Shown one piece after another: positions 45,548 to 57,321 of a DNA stretch of 64,000 nucleotides. Both the position numbers and the translations under genes were made by a program. Position 1 is the stretch's first letter. Each line of letters opens with the position of its first letter. The stretch covers positions 12,403,113-12,467,112 of the forward strand of contig NC_087081.1 of assembly GCF_026151205.1 (NCBI RefSeq), read 5' to 3'. This DNA comes from Bolinopsis microptera. Taxonomy: Eukaryota; Ctenophora; Tentaculata; Lobata; Bolinopsidae. The notes under the pieces were generated by a model, which saw nothing but the letters and a program-made list of their open reading frames with translations, ran no database searches and was not told the origin of the DNA.

Positions 45548-47330
45548 AGATAGCAGTTGACCAACAAACTAGGACCGATGACCGAACTTTTGAGGGGGTC
45601 CCGGACCCCAACCGCCAAACGGTGCCCGCGGGCAGCCACGCCCATATTTGGTCCAAATTAGGCCCAATTTAGCCAAATACCCTAAACATGCCCAAAATCC
45701 AGATTTCAGGTGACTGAGTTATGAGCCAAAAACCATATGACAATATTTGGGCATACGCACCAAATTTGATCGATTTTGGCCCATAAATTGGTCAAATATC
45801 AATATTTTTGAATAAAACCAACTTTATATGAAAGGTAAGCCTATTATCTATGATTATCAGCTCAGTATCTACATAACTGTGGATTCTGTGTTCAAATAAT
45901 CGCAAAATATGAACAAAATTGCTTATATCTCAGTTCGCGATATTTGCAAAACTGACTTCGCTGAAAACAATAGAACTCAATAGGGTTTCAATATTTTTAC
46001 ATGAAATTTTCAGAATCAACGTAGAATCGCATTTCAACTTTAATTTTTGGGACAAAATTTTGAGTTAGGCCTTCAAAAAAATAATTGGATCGAGCCAAAT
46101 TTTACTAAGTTGTGTTTGGCCATTCAGATTACATTTGCCCTGAAAATGAGAGTTCTCAGAAGCCTGGTCACGTGATTAGATGACCCCATTAAATTGTGAA
46201 GGCAGCCCTATTAAGGGGACATACACCAAAAGCTTTTATGCCCTGGCCCTGCTGTTAACTTCATATTAAGAAAGTATACATCAAAACAATAAGATTTGAT
46301 ACATTAAAAATTATTTTTGAGGACCCGCACTTTCGAAAAAATAAATATTTTCTTTTTCGAAAGTTTTGGAAATTTTGAGAAGTCTGTCACTGTAATACCG
46401 ATATTTCAGTCATTTTAAACGTTTATTAACTGATTTTTTAACTGAACATTATTTACAATCCGTACAAGAAGCCCTTTAAAGGATTTTATAATTAAAATAT
46501 AGATGACAAAGTTACAGACCAAACAAGGTCGAGAGAAGCAAAATTGAAATTTTTGTAAAAATCAAAGTTGTATATTTTACCATTCACCCAGGTCATAAGA
46601 TATCGCTTCAAAAATTCTTGTGAGTGTAGCTGATGATCATATCCAACTTTTTGGAACAGGATTTCTCTCAATTTTGAGTTTTAAGGTATGAAATGTGGCC
46701 TCAAACGACTTAGTAAAATTCATCGTAAAAAGGGCCAAACACGGCAGATTTAAGGCTTAAAATGCCTATAACTCAAAAAGTATCAGTTTTTTGAAATAAT
46801 TTTTACAGGATCGTAATCAGCTTGGTAAGACGAATCTTTTAGTACCAAATTTATAATAGTTGAGACACAAAATTTGTAAAAAAATGTGTACAATTTGTAC
46901 AAAATTTATACAAGGGACCCTTGTGTTCGAGCTAGAAAATTATTTAAGACAATTTGTCTTCTAAAATCACCTTTTTGGTACGAAAAGATTCGTCTTCTCA
47001 CGAAATTTCCCCGGCAACGGGGACATAGAAGAAAAAACACCGAAAATCGACCTCAAAATGACCCTCTGGTGAAATCAAACCCAGCTCGCAAATGGAGTTG
47101 AAACCTCGCCACTGTTAGCAGGGTTGTAGAAAAAGGATAGGAATAGGCTATAGCATTCTTAGAATTTTGATTTAGGCTTTAGATTTTTTATAATTAACGT
47201 CGGAAGTGAGGTAAAATAACCGTTAGAATAATGTCGTTATTTTAGCAAAGGTTTACTGCGCTGTTGCGTAGCAACGTTAAAATGCACGTGCGCGAGCAAA
47301 AACATCTTAACTACGCGCGTTGTTATGCTG
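45548..47330. other. Long AT-rich stretch without a recognisable gene
   Basis: No domain-bearing frame was found. It contains repeat-like motifs (CATATTTGGTCCAAATTAGG, GGCATACGCACCAAATTTGA, GGTCACGTGATTAGATGACC) typical of old dispersed repeats, but no partner copy was found in this window. A 71-aa frame at 46886-47101 has no known motif. Confidence 0.35.
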
Positions 47331-47661
47331 TATGAGTATTGCTGAAAGCACAGTGTAAGGCCTACACGGACCGCCTCTAACTAGCCAATCCCTGTTTACA
47401 TGCCGTGTAGCAGGGGACTAGAAAGAGCTAAACTAGTAAGCGGGGCATAGCCAATACACTATACTCCCATCATTGAGTATATTACCAACCAGAAGGAAAA
47501 TTTCCTTATGTTTGGAATCTACCAAGACGAAAGTTGTACAATCCAGCGAAATTCCGAAGAATCATTCCAGTAGACTAGGCGCATTGCAACCACAGCCACG
47601 GAAATACTTATGAGTATTGCTGAAAGCACAGTGTAAGGCCTACACGGACCGCCTCTAACTA
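47331..47661. repeat. 53-bp direct repeats 278 bp apart
   Basis: TATGAGTATTGCTGAAAGCA..GTGTAAGGCCTACACGGACC..GCCTCTAACTA is present at 47331-47383 and 47609-47661, essentially identical. The intervening 225 bp is unique. Nothing indicates LTR function. Confidence 0.85.
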
Positions 47662-48599
47662 ACTACGTCATAATTTCAAAACTAGCTCACATTTACGCTC
47701 ACGCTTTGACTTATATTCATAACTTTGGTTGTGATTGGTATTTTTTGATGCGGTAAAAAGTATCGTTTTGGGAATCCGAATACTAACAACGCTGTCGCCA
47801 TTGTTAGATAAATTCCATTATGTCTACAGTATAACAGAGCTATATGATGAAGAGAAATTAAAGCATAACTGATTTTTAAAATTTCCTCGAACAAAGCTTT
47901 GTCAAGAACACACGATCCTAAGGATATCTTGGTGCTGTCAAGTCGGGGCAATATTGCAAAGAATCCCGTGTTCAAGGATTGTCTTCATAACTAGCTATTA
48001 CTTATTTTCATAGCAATCAATTTTCATATAATAATTTCATATAATGATAATAATTTTGAATTAACGTTTTGTCAACCTACGTAAATATCCATTTATTAAC
48101 CTATTTGATTTAGGATCTAAAGTCATTTGATAGATTATGTCATTTTACCAATTTCATTCAGCACAAATTTCCCTTTTTATTTATCACAATTCTTTCATAC
48201 GTAAAAACTTCAATTTGAACAGATCTATCAAATGAGACGATGAGGGACCTGACATTTACCGAAATGATTCAAATGTGTAATTCATATATTTTCAGTGAAG
48301 CAGGGTTCGGGAACTAAAGCATATTTGTTGGATTGTTTGACCATTGACTAGCGATGACCGATAAATACCTATATATATTTATAACTTTGGTTGTGATTGA
48401 AATTTTTTGATGCGGTAAAAAGTATTGTTTTGGGGCTATATGATGAAGAGAAATTAAAACATAACTGATGCTTAAAATTTCCTCGAACAAAGCTTTCGAC
48501 TAGCGGCGGGTTTCTAGTAATTATATAATTTAGCGGCCAAATTCCAAGGTTTGCAATGCAAAATTCAGAATTTGGCCGCCAAATTTTTTTAAAGGCCTA
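47662..48599. other. Unassigned DNA with a partial local duplication
   Basis: Segments 47715-47765 and 47835-47900 are repeated, joined, at 48378-48500 (ATAACTTTGGTTGTGATTG, TTTTTTGATGCGGTAAAAAG, CTATATGATGAAGAGAAATT), so the second copy lacks about 70 bp. A 97-aa minus frame (47682-47975) covers the longer copy. It is not recognised and its frame is not kept in the shorter copy. Confidence 0.45.
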
Positions 48600-49871
48600 A
48601 TTCAAAATTCCAAAGGGTATAATATATAATGTTCAATGATTATTATAATTTCCTGCCCATGAACAGCAAAACCGGCCGGTAGATTTATATTGAACATGAA
48701 CGTGATCGGTATAACGACACTCAATAGTGTATAACTTTCAACAATTGTATTGTAAATTTACAGGTGTTCGTGAACCGTTTCAGAGTTTAAAACAACAATT
48801 CATGAGACCTAGAACAACGTAAGAACAAATTAAACGCGTTAAGGGATATCAGATACAAAACAAACAAAAAAGCTTAAAGTCATCAAAGACCCGACAGAAT
48901 ATTTGCCAAAAACCTGGTTTCCATACATCTTAGCTGTTATTTGGTTTTGACTTTTGAAGTTTTTATTAACTGGGGACCTCAGGCTTATAACGTGTTTGGC
49001 GGATTGACACTCAAACTGGCTAGAGCTATTCGGTAAGGTTTTGAGGCTCTACGGCGTGAGACTCTACAGCTTTGTGTGCATACGTTGGCCATCTTGGTTA
49101 CTTTTATACAAGCTTGCTTCACTGTCTTGTACAATGTGTGACGTATGGATTAATTTTCTTATTTTACTGCATTTGTAAGTGTTGTAATTGTATTTAAAGC
49201 TATTATTTATCCTATGTCAAAACAGGACATCTCACTATACTCCAGTTTACGATCCCTGATAGAATTTTAAAATAAGAGCCGATGTACACAAGCTTAAGTA
49301 TATTAAATATATTAAATAATAGAAATAAGTTGTAGAATTACTGTGTAGTACATTGTCTGAAGACTTTTACTCGGACTGTTTCCTGTTTATGACATTTCTA
49401 AACTATATTAGTGAAGCTTCACTTGCATACTGAGTTCACACTGAAATTGTTCAATTCAGGAAGATAGATCATGAATTACTATTAAAGTGCTATAGTGCAA
49501 CAGTGTCAGTAAATTATTGCACTAGATTGCTAAAAATCAAGGGTGGCTTGCAATAGGATGCAGTTGGGCTGGGAATTTTTGTAAAGTTCCACAGGGTATA
49601 ATACATGATGTTCAATGAAACAAATTTAGTATAATTTTCTGCCCATGAACAGCAAAACCGGCCGGTAGATTTATATTGAACATGAACGTGATCAGTATAA
49701 CGACACTCAATAGTGTATAACTTTCAACAATTGTATTGTAAATTTACAGGTGTTCGTGAACCGTTTCAGAGTTTAAAACAACAATTCATGAGACCTAAAA
49801 CCAACGTAAGAACAAATTAAACACGTTAAGGGATCTCAGATACAAAACAAACAAAAAAGCTTAAAGTCATC

Positions 49872-50114
49872 AAAGACCCGACAGAATATTTGCCAAAAAC
49901 CTGGTTTCCATACATCTTACGCCCCAGTTCCATAGCCGGATATTATGCCAAATTATTAGACGGAGGTCCATTTCCCGTAGATCATTTCTCGGAGATTAAT
50001 TCCCGGAGACCAACGTGCGCGGGCGAATTAGTTGTCTTTCCGAAAAGATATAACAAATTTGGTAATGTGAAAATTCTCACAGTCTCTAGAAAACAATGGC
50101 ACAAAAAATATTAA
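49872..50114 (+). other. Unrecognised open frame at the palindrome centre
   Basis: An open stretch without an ATG at its start runs from the X segment (LKVIKDPTEYLPKTWFPYI) into the unique centre, where it reads AGYYAKLLDGGPFPVDHFSE, CAGELVVFPKRYNKFG and SRKQWHKKY before a stop. Its composition is protein-like. In front, after TTACAG at about 49749, the same frame is readable with two stops. It may be the last decayed exon of the element's protein. I do not recognise the family. Confidence 0.3.
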
Positions 50115-51283
50115 AATCCGAGCAAGTTTATTTTTATCGTGCACCCCCCAGTAGATGGTCTCCGGATAAGGTTATGGAACTGCAAACCGGAGAAATATCC
50201 GGAGAAATATCAAATGTATGCGAAAATTAACCTTCATTTGAAACAAATTAACATGAAAATTTTTCGATTTGACATATATTTCTCGAATGTGTGGTGATAG
50301 TAAGTCATACCAAAAATAATTATATCAATCGGGCACTCAGAGACTCATTGACTGGGCTAACTATAAAGGCCAACGTATGCACACAAAGCTGTAGAGTCTC
50401 ACGCCGTAGAGCCTCAAAACCTTACCGAATAGCTCTAGCCAGTTTGAGTGTCAATCCGCCAAACACGTTATAAGCCTGAGGTCCCCAGTTAATAAAAACT
50501 TCAAAAGTCAAAACCAAATAACAGCTAAGATGTATGGAAACCAGGTTTTTGGCAAATATTCTGTCGGGTCTTTGATGACTTTAAGCTTTTTTGTTTGTTT
50601 TGTATCTGAGATCCCTTAACGTGTTTAATTTGTTCTTACGTTGGTTTTAGGTCTCATGAATTGTTGTTTTAAACTCTGAAACGGTTCACGAACACCTGTA
50701 AATTTACAATACAATTGTTGAAAGTTATACACTATTGAGTGTCGTTATACTGATCACGTTCATGTTCAATATAAATCTACCGGCCGGTTTTGCTGTTCAT
50801 GGGCAGAAAATTATACTAAATTTGTTTCATTGAACATCATGTATTATACCCTGTGGAACTTTACAAAAATTCCCAGCCCAACTGCATCCTATTGCAAGCC
50901 ACCCTTGATTTTTAGCAATCTAGTGCAATTATTTACTGTTACACTATAGCACTTTAATAGTAATTCATGATCTATCTTCCTGAATTGAACAATTTCAGTG
51001 TGAACTCAGTATGCAAGTGAAGCTTCACTAATATAGTTTAGAAATGTCATAAACAGGAAACAGTCCGAGTAAAAGTCTTCAGACAATGTACTACCCAGTA
51101 ATTCTACAACTTATTTCTATTATTTAATATATTTAATATACTTAAGCTTGTGTACATCGGCTCTTATTTTAAAATTCTATCAGGGATCGTAAACTGGAGT
51201 ATAGTGAGATGTCCTGTTTTGACATTGGATAAATAATAGCTTTAAATACAACACTTACAAATGCAGTAAAATAAGAAAATTAA

Positions 51284-51783
51284 CTAATTGATTTACAACT
51301 CAAATAGTTGGAGTCCTAAGAAAGCAACCATGGAGAAAATGGACACACTCCATCGTAGACACCTCAGGTCCATTTTAAACATCAAATGGCCTAAAGGTAT
51401 GATAAGCAACAAAGCATTGTATGAAAGGTGCAAAGTTGAAAAGTTATCCAAGCGTATTGAACACCAGCGGTGGAAGATGTTTGGACACATTCTCAGGAGT
51501 ATGGAGAACACCCCAGCCCAAACGGCTCTCTCTTTTGCTATTGAATCAGATAATTTATTCATTGGTAGATTGGGGAGACCTAGAATGAACTTGTTATCGG
51601 TTTTAAGAGGTGATTTAAGTAGTAGAAATTTGCAAATGGACAACTTGCATGAATTGAACGAAATTAGAGATATAGCTGCATGCAACAGATGTTGGGAAAA
51701 TCTTTTTCAAGGGTACAGTTTACCGCATTAAGGTATTTTTAAGAATCATTTTTGTCGGTAAGATCCTGTTTTATAATAATAAT
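51284..51783 (+). mobile_element. 5'-truncated LINE insertion (RT C-terminus) with (TAA)n tail
   Basis: It interrupts AAAATTAATCCATACGTCAC, which is intact in the other palindrome arm. It encodes a 147-aa open frame with MDTLHRRHLRSILNIKWP, YERCKVEKLSKRIEHQRWKM, FGHILRSMENTPA and GRLGRPRMNLLS. Known: 'fhRR.LR.ilgikWp..isN..LY', 'RRW...GHiLR' and 'GRpr' are the C-terminal end of a LINE ORF2 of the clade common in corals and sponges. The insert ends TTTTATAATAATAATAAT, a (TAA)n tail. A short target duplication (TAA/TTAA) is hidden by the tail. Confidence 0.85.
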
Positions 51784-52083
51784 AATCCATACGTCACACA
51801 TTGTACAAGACAGTGAAGCAAGCTTGTATAAAAGTAACCAAGATCGCAAATTTCTACGAAGGTACCTGGTTTGAATAGTACCTCAGAGACATTTACATTT
51901 TATTTTTGAGATTCAAGCAAATTAAGGATGTTCAAAGGGTGCAAGATGTTCAGCTCGTCAAAATACCGGTGGAAATTATTTCGTAAGCCCTAAAATGACT
52001 CGTCCAGATCCAGTCTTATCCTTAAACTGGACATAACTCACTAATTATAGCTCAAGCTGAACTAGCTCTGAATTGTCGGATTA

Positions 52084-55000
52084 ACACCCTTGAATCTGAC
52101 CTCTAGCTCGCCATTGTTGAGATTCAAGCAAATCGAGGATGTTCAAAGAGTGCAGGATGTTCAATAAACACTTTCTGTAGATGTCTCTGAGGTACTATTC
52201 AAAACCAGGTACCTTCGTAGAAATTGGCCATCTTAGTCACTTTTAATAATTTATACAAGTGACCAAGATGGTCTCTTCACTGTTTTGTACAATGTGTGAC
52301 GTGTGGATTAATTTTCTTATTTTACTGCATTTTGTAAGTGTTATATTTAGAGCTATTATTTATCCACTGTCAAAACAGAACAGTTTACGATCCCTGATAG
52401 ACTTTTAAAATAAGAGCCGATGTACACAAACTTAAGTTCTTAATCACAATGCTGGCAAGCATGAGGCCGTTGCCATTATATTCACAGTATTAATATAGCT
52501 ATTAGATTTAGTATTATTAATTATATACATATAATATATATACATATATGTACATATATATTATATACTTATAACTACTATAATATATGATAGCTATTAT
52601 TATATATAGATACTAGAAAGCCCGTGGTAACAGGGACGAAGCTAGTAGTATTCTTTGAAAGAAAGTTTTAATCGCATCAAAAAATATCCATATCAACCGA
52701 AGATACAGCCGATTTAAATATAAAACACTTTAAACACAACGTAATTACCACAAAACCGATCAAAATGACGTTAAAACAACCTTTGCACGTGAATGTGTGC
52801 ATTAAAACACCGTTGCTATGGAACCTTTTGGTTGTTAATTAAATTCCTATTTTTCATCTAATTTGCACGTGGGCGGTCGTACAGACATACAGACAGAAAT
52901 AATTCTCTGAATTATAGTAGAGATTAGCTATTACATATTAATGGTTGCTTTTGGGCAGTTTGTGCCTTAACCGTGCCTTAACCGTGCGTTAACCGTGCGT
53001 TAACCGTGCCTTAAGAACCGTGCCTTATGTAACCCTTGTGCCTTAACCGTGCCTTAACCGTGCCTTAACCGTGCCTTAACTGTGCCTTAACCGTGCCTTA
53101 TAACCGTGCGTTAACCGTGTTATTGAATCTGACCTCTAGCTCGCCATTGTTGAGATTCAAGCAAATCGAGGATGTTCAAAGAGTGCAGGATGTTCAATAA
53201 ACACTTTCTGTAGATGTCTCTGAGGTACTATTCAAAACCAGGTACCTTCGTAGAAATTGGCCATCTTAGTCACTTTTAATAATTTATACAAGTGACCAAG
53301 ATGGTCTCTTCACTGTTTTGAACAACATGTGTGACGTGTGGATTAATTTTCTTATTTTACTGCATTTTGTAATTGTTGTATTTAGAGCTATTATTTATCC
53401 ACTGTCAAAACAGAACAGTTTACGATCCCTGATAGACTTTTAAAATAAGAGCCGATGTACACAAACTTAAGTTCTTAATCACAATGCTGGCAAGCATGAG
53501 GCCGTTGCCATTATATTCACAGTATTAATATAGCTATTAGTATTATTAATTATATACATATAATATATATACATATATGTACATATATATTATATACTTA
53601 TAACTACTATAATATATGATAGCTATTATTATATATAGATATTAGCTATTACATATTAATGGTTGCTTTTGGGCAGTTTGTGCCTTAACCGTGCCTTAAC
53701 CGTGCCGTTAACCGTGCGTAACATGCGTTAACCGTGCCTTAAGAACCGTGCCTTATGTAACCCTTGTGCCTTAACCGTGCCTTAACCGTGCCTTAACCGT
53801 GCCTTAACTGTGCCTTAACCGTGCCTTATAACCGTGCGTTAACCGTGTTATTGAATCTGACCTCTAGCTCGCCATTGTTGAGATTCAAGCAAATCGAGGA
53901 TGTTCAAAGAGTGCAGGATGTTCAATAAACACTTTCTGTAGATGTCTCTGAGGTACTATTCAAAACCAGGTACCTTCGTAGAAATTGGCCATCTTGGTCA
54001 CTTTTAATAATTTATACAAGTGACCAAGATGGTCTCTTCACTGTTTTGAACAACATGTGTGACGTGTGGATTAATTTTCTTATTTTACTGCATTTTGTAA
54101 GTGTTGTATTTAGAGCTATTATTTATCCACTGTCAAAACAGAACAGTTTACGATCCCTGATAGACTTTTAAAATAAGAGCCGATGTACACAAACTTAAGT
54201 TCTTAATCACAATGCTGGCAAGCATGAGGCCGTTGCCATTATATTCACAGTATTAATATAGCTATTAGTATTATTAATTATATACATATAATATATATAC
54301 ATATATGTACATATATATTATATACTTATAACTACTATAATATATGATAGCTATTATTATATATAGATATTAGCTATTACATATTAATGGTTGCTTTTGG
54401 GCAGTTTGTGCCTTAACCGTGCCTTAACCGTGCCTTAACCGTGCGTTAACCGTGCCTTAAGAACCGTGCCTTATGTAACCCTTGTGCCTTAACCGTGCCT
54501 TAACCGTGCCTTAACCGTGCCTTAACTGTGCCTTAACCGTGCCTTATAACCGTGCGTTAACCGTGTTATTGAATCTGACCTCTAGCTCGCCATTGTTGAG
54601 ATTCAAGCAAATCGAGGATGTTCAAAGAGTGCAGGATGTTCAATAAACACTTTCTGTAGATGTCTCTGAGGTACTATTCAAAACCAGGTACCTTCGTAGA
54701 AATTGGCCATCTTAGTCACTTTTAATAATTTATACAAGTGACCAAGATGGTCTCTTCACTGTTTTGAACAACATGTGTGACGTGTGGATTAATTTTCTTA
54801 TTTTACTGCATTTTGTAATTGTTGTATTTAGAGCTATTATTTATCCACTGTCAAAACAGAACAGTTTACGATCCCTGATAGACTTTTAAAATAAGAGCCG
54901 ATGTACACAAACTTAAGTTCTTAATCACAATGCTGGCAAGCATGAGGCCGTTGCCATTATATTCACAGTATTAATATAGCTATTAGTATTATTAATTATA

Positions 55001-55305
55001 TACATATAATATATATACATATATGTACATATATATTATATACTTATAACTACTATAATATATGATAGCTATTATTATATATAGATATTAGCTATTACAT
55101 ATTAATGGTTGCTTTTGGGCAGTTTGTGCCTTAACCGTGCCTTAACCGTGCCTTAACCGTGCGTTAACCGTGCCTTAACCATGCGTTAACCGTGCCTTAA
55201 GAACCGTGCCTTATGTAACCCTTGTGCCTTAACCGGGCCTTAACCGTGCCTTAACCGTGCCTTAACTGTGCCTTAACCGTGCCTTAACCGTGCGTTAACC
55301 GTGTT
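52084..55305. repeat. Four-copy tandem array, ~720-bp unit with internal 11-bp minisatellite
   Basis: TGAATCTGACCTCTAGCTCG marks units at 52090, 53124, 53852 and 54570. Spacings are 1033 bp (with an insertion), 728 and 718 bp. Each unit contains AGGTACCTTCGTAGAAATTG, the Z-related GTGTGACGTGTGGATTAATT, CAATGCTGGCAAGCATGAGG, an AT-palindromic stretch (TATATACATATATGTACATA) and a block of about 12-16 GTGCCTTAACC repeats (52966-53120, 53678-53848, 54408-54566 and 55126-55304). Confidence 0.95.
52612..52925. mobile_element. ~313-bp insertion in the first array unit
   Basis: Present only in the first unit. The other three read ATATATAGATATTAGCTATT straight across. The insert starts CTAGAAAGCCCGTGGTAACA and ends CAGACAGAAATAATTCTCTG then TATAGTAGAGAT. 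This 'ACTAG..CCCG ... ACAGACAGACAG ... TAGTAGAGAT' layout is common in short non-autonomous invertebrate elements. Class (SINE-like or Helitron-like) is unresolved. Confidence 0.65.
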
Positions 55306-55712
55306 ATGCCGCGCCGCACTACTGAATTGCCGCCGAATGGCTTGTAAAGTTAACACTGAAATGCAGGACCGCCGGACCGGGGTAGTTTGATAAAAAAAAA
55401 GGTTTCCATAAAGCTAGAAATCACTGATGCTTTAAGCATGGACTATTTCATGCACGAAAACCCATTTGACAAAGATGATACGTGATATTAGACACTGATC
55501 ATGTACACATATTTTAACATTTTTACCGCTTAACGACTGCTTTTCTTACTTATACTGTATAAAAAATGGATTTAAAAATTATTTGCTGAAATAAAAAAAC
55601 GTCGGATTTTTGATGGTTTTGAATGCCTTCTAGTGTTCATATTAATGTCCGACGTCCGTTCATAATTATTTTCGTTCATTTAATGTCCGTCCAAATAAGG
55701 TCCGATAAAGTA
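55306..55712. repeat. Spacer and inverted partial copy of the GTCCG TIR element
   Basis: 55420-55712 matches, inverted, the left half of 57322-58139: shared GCTTTAAGCATGGACTATTT versus CCCATGCTTAAAGTTAAAGC, and the end ATGTCCGTCCAAATAAGGTC then CGATAAAG. Gene copy 4 therefore lies between two facing ends of the same element family. 55306-55420 is a short GC-rich spacer. Confidence 0.65.
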
Positions 55713-55724
55713 AGTCTATCAGTA

Positions 55725-55975
55725 CTTTTATTCAAATTTCTGATTGTTTCTGAATAGACTCAGTGAAGACAAATTCTTAATCTCAATAAATTTAATAGAT
55801 TTGTAGTGTTGTACTTGTAATTAGTTTAAACTAATTACAACACTACACATTTATTACATTTATTGAGAATATGAGTATGACGTAGAAATGTCGATACGTT
55901 ATTCAGCTATTTATTTCCATTAGAATTTGTCTTCGCTGAGTCTATTCAGAAAAAATTCAGAAATTTGAATAAAAG
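55725..55975. mobile_element. Full-length hairpin MITE (~251 bp)
   Basis: It is almost entirely an inverted repeat. The left end CTTTTATTCAAATTTCTGA is mirrored by the right end CAGAAATTTGAATAAAAG. GACTCAGTGAAGACAAATTC is mirrored by GAATTTGTCTTCGCTGAGTC. The centre is the perfect palindrome AATTAGTTTAAACTAATT near 55828. Half-copies lie at about 1215-1375 and 1765-1925. Confidence 0.85.
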
Positions 55976-56336
55976 AACTATCAAATCACGAGACTCAATA
56001 ACACTACACGAATCCACCAGATTAGTCTGTCAGTAGTTATAGTCGAAGGAGTTCGAAGGGAATAACGCAGTGTGATCGATGATCATATGATATTATTTGA
56101 ATTATGGATATAAATTCAAGGGCGAAAATGACAAGTAAGACACACAAAATTCAATGCATAATGTTTGAACAGCTTACTTCACAATCTCAAATGAATATAA
56201 ACATACAGATATGCCACAAAAAGTTGACAAATGAAAATGTAAGTGTTCCATCATATCGAGTAAAGTACAACGGTAGAGTGTTGTTATTCTCAATCGTTGT
56301 ATTGTCCTTTGTAGTTTCGTTATGTTCTTACTGTTC

Positions 56337-57081
56337 TTACTGTCCTCGGCGTCCGTGGTGTCCGTGATGGTGGTGATGGTGGTGGTGTGGGTGATGGTGG
56401 TGACGGTGTCCGTGATGGTGGTGACGGTGTCCGTGGTGTCTTCTAGCCCTCCTAACAGCGGCAGCGCGTGCAGCAGCACGTCTCTTAGCGGCAGCAGCAC
56501 GTTTCCTAGCAGCAGCACGTTTCCTAGCAAGAGCAGCACGTCTCTTAGCGGCAGCAGCACGTTTCCTAGCAGCAGCAGCAGCACGTTTCCTAGCAAGAGC
56601 AGCACGTCTCTTAGCGGCAGCAGCACGTTTCCTAGCAGCAGCAGCAGCACGTTTCCTAGCAGCAGCAGCACGTCTCTTAGCAGCAGCAGCACGTTTCCTA
56701 GCAGCAGCTACTCTCCTAGCAGCAGCAGCACGTGCACGGTTGAGACGGTGGTGTTGGTGATGGTGATGGCGATGGTGTGGGTGTGGGTGATGGTGATGGT
56801 GATGGCGAGGGCGACGGTGATGGTGATGGTGGTGGAAGTCGTCAACTTCTGAAATAAGACACGTTTAAAATTATGTATTATATGCTATATATATATATGC
56901 TACATTAATGATACAAAATTTATATTTCCGGAATGAACCGTAGTTCTGAATTGATCAATATTTTATCAAAGAAATAATTTCCAATTGAATAAAACATCTA
57001 CGTTCATATTTTCTTACCTTCAGTTGCAGTAGCGGAGTACAGAACAGCGGCGGTGACTAGGAAAAGCAGGAATACCTTCAT
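56337..57081 (-). CDS. Secreted poly-His / Ala-Lys-Arg repeat protein, copy 4
   Basis: Exons 57081-57018 (64 nt) and 56848-56337, intron 169 bp in phase 1. Joined frame 191 aa, open. The signal peptide matches the other copies. The mature start EVDDF is followed by six His, RRPR, six His, and mixed His/Pro/Arg to about residue 55. The core (~60-150) alternates RKRAAAA and KRRAA(A/L)A, so it is the most Arg-rich member. The C-terminus has HHHHGHRHHHH clusters with few Pro, ending HHGRRGQ. His-Pro dipeptides of copies 1-3 are thus replaced by poly-His here. RKR and KRR are strong basic motifs (convertase- or nucleic-acid-binding-like), but the signal peptide indicates secretion. 3' flank words (TACAACGGTAGAGTGTTGTT) are shared with copy 1. 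The function suggestion is as for copy 2 and is inference. Confidence 0.87.
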
Positions 57082-57162
57082 CTTGTAAGTTTGAACCGGC
57101 GGTTAAGCGTTATCAATCTCAACTAATATTTGTAAATAATGATGTTTCACTGCAATGGTCGA

Positions 57163-57219
57163 TTATTTATAGGTGGTTGAAATAAAATAGATTGATGCAG
57201 AGAGACTTTTTCCTTCCGG
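57163..57219 (-). promoter_or_regulatory. Promoter of gene copy 4: TATA box and ETS-like site
   Basis: Minus-strand TATAAATAA at 57171-57163, 82 bp before the ATG, with CGACCATTGCAGTGAAACAT after it. CCGGAAG at 57219-57213 within TCCCGGAAGGAAAAAGTC. Upstream is a short TATAGTG tandem (57248-57281). Confidence 0.65.
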
Positions 57220-57321
57220 GAATCGATAGATTTAGCAAAGATTATATGTATAGTGTATAGTGTATAGTGTATAGTGTATAATGAATACATAAACATTTAA
57301 AGATTTAACATTGTTATTTGT

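Larger units (their letters stand above)
48600..51850. repeat. Complex palindrome / foldback (segments X, Y, Z)
   Basis: Segment X (about 335 bp, with CAAAACCGGCCGGTAGATTT and CAAAGACCCGACAGAATATT) occurs at 48600-48935 (+), 49588-49918 (+) and 50525-50870 (-). Y (48936-49088 +, 50340-50524 -) holds CTGGGGACCTCAGGCTTATA and the CGGCGTGAGACTCTAC box. Z (49089-49590 +, 50870-51850 -) holds GTACAATGTGTGACGTATGG. The arms face each other around about 49919-50340. The right Z is split by the LINE 51284-51783. Confidence 0.85.

Noticed and set aside
51293-51685. 130-aa minus-strand frame
   Set aside because: Antisense shadow of the LINE RT C-terminus on the plus strand.
52966-55304. Telomeric repeat (TTAACC words)
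   Set aside because: The unit is 11 bp (GTGCCTTAACC), interstitial and part of a larger tandem unit; not TTAGGG-type.
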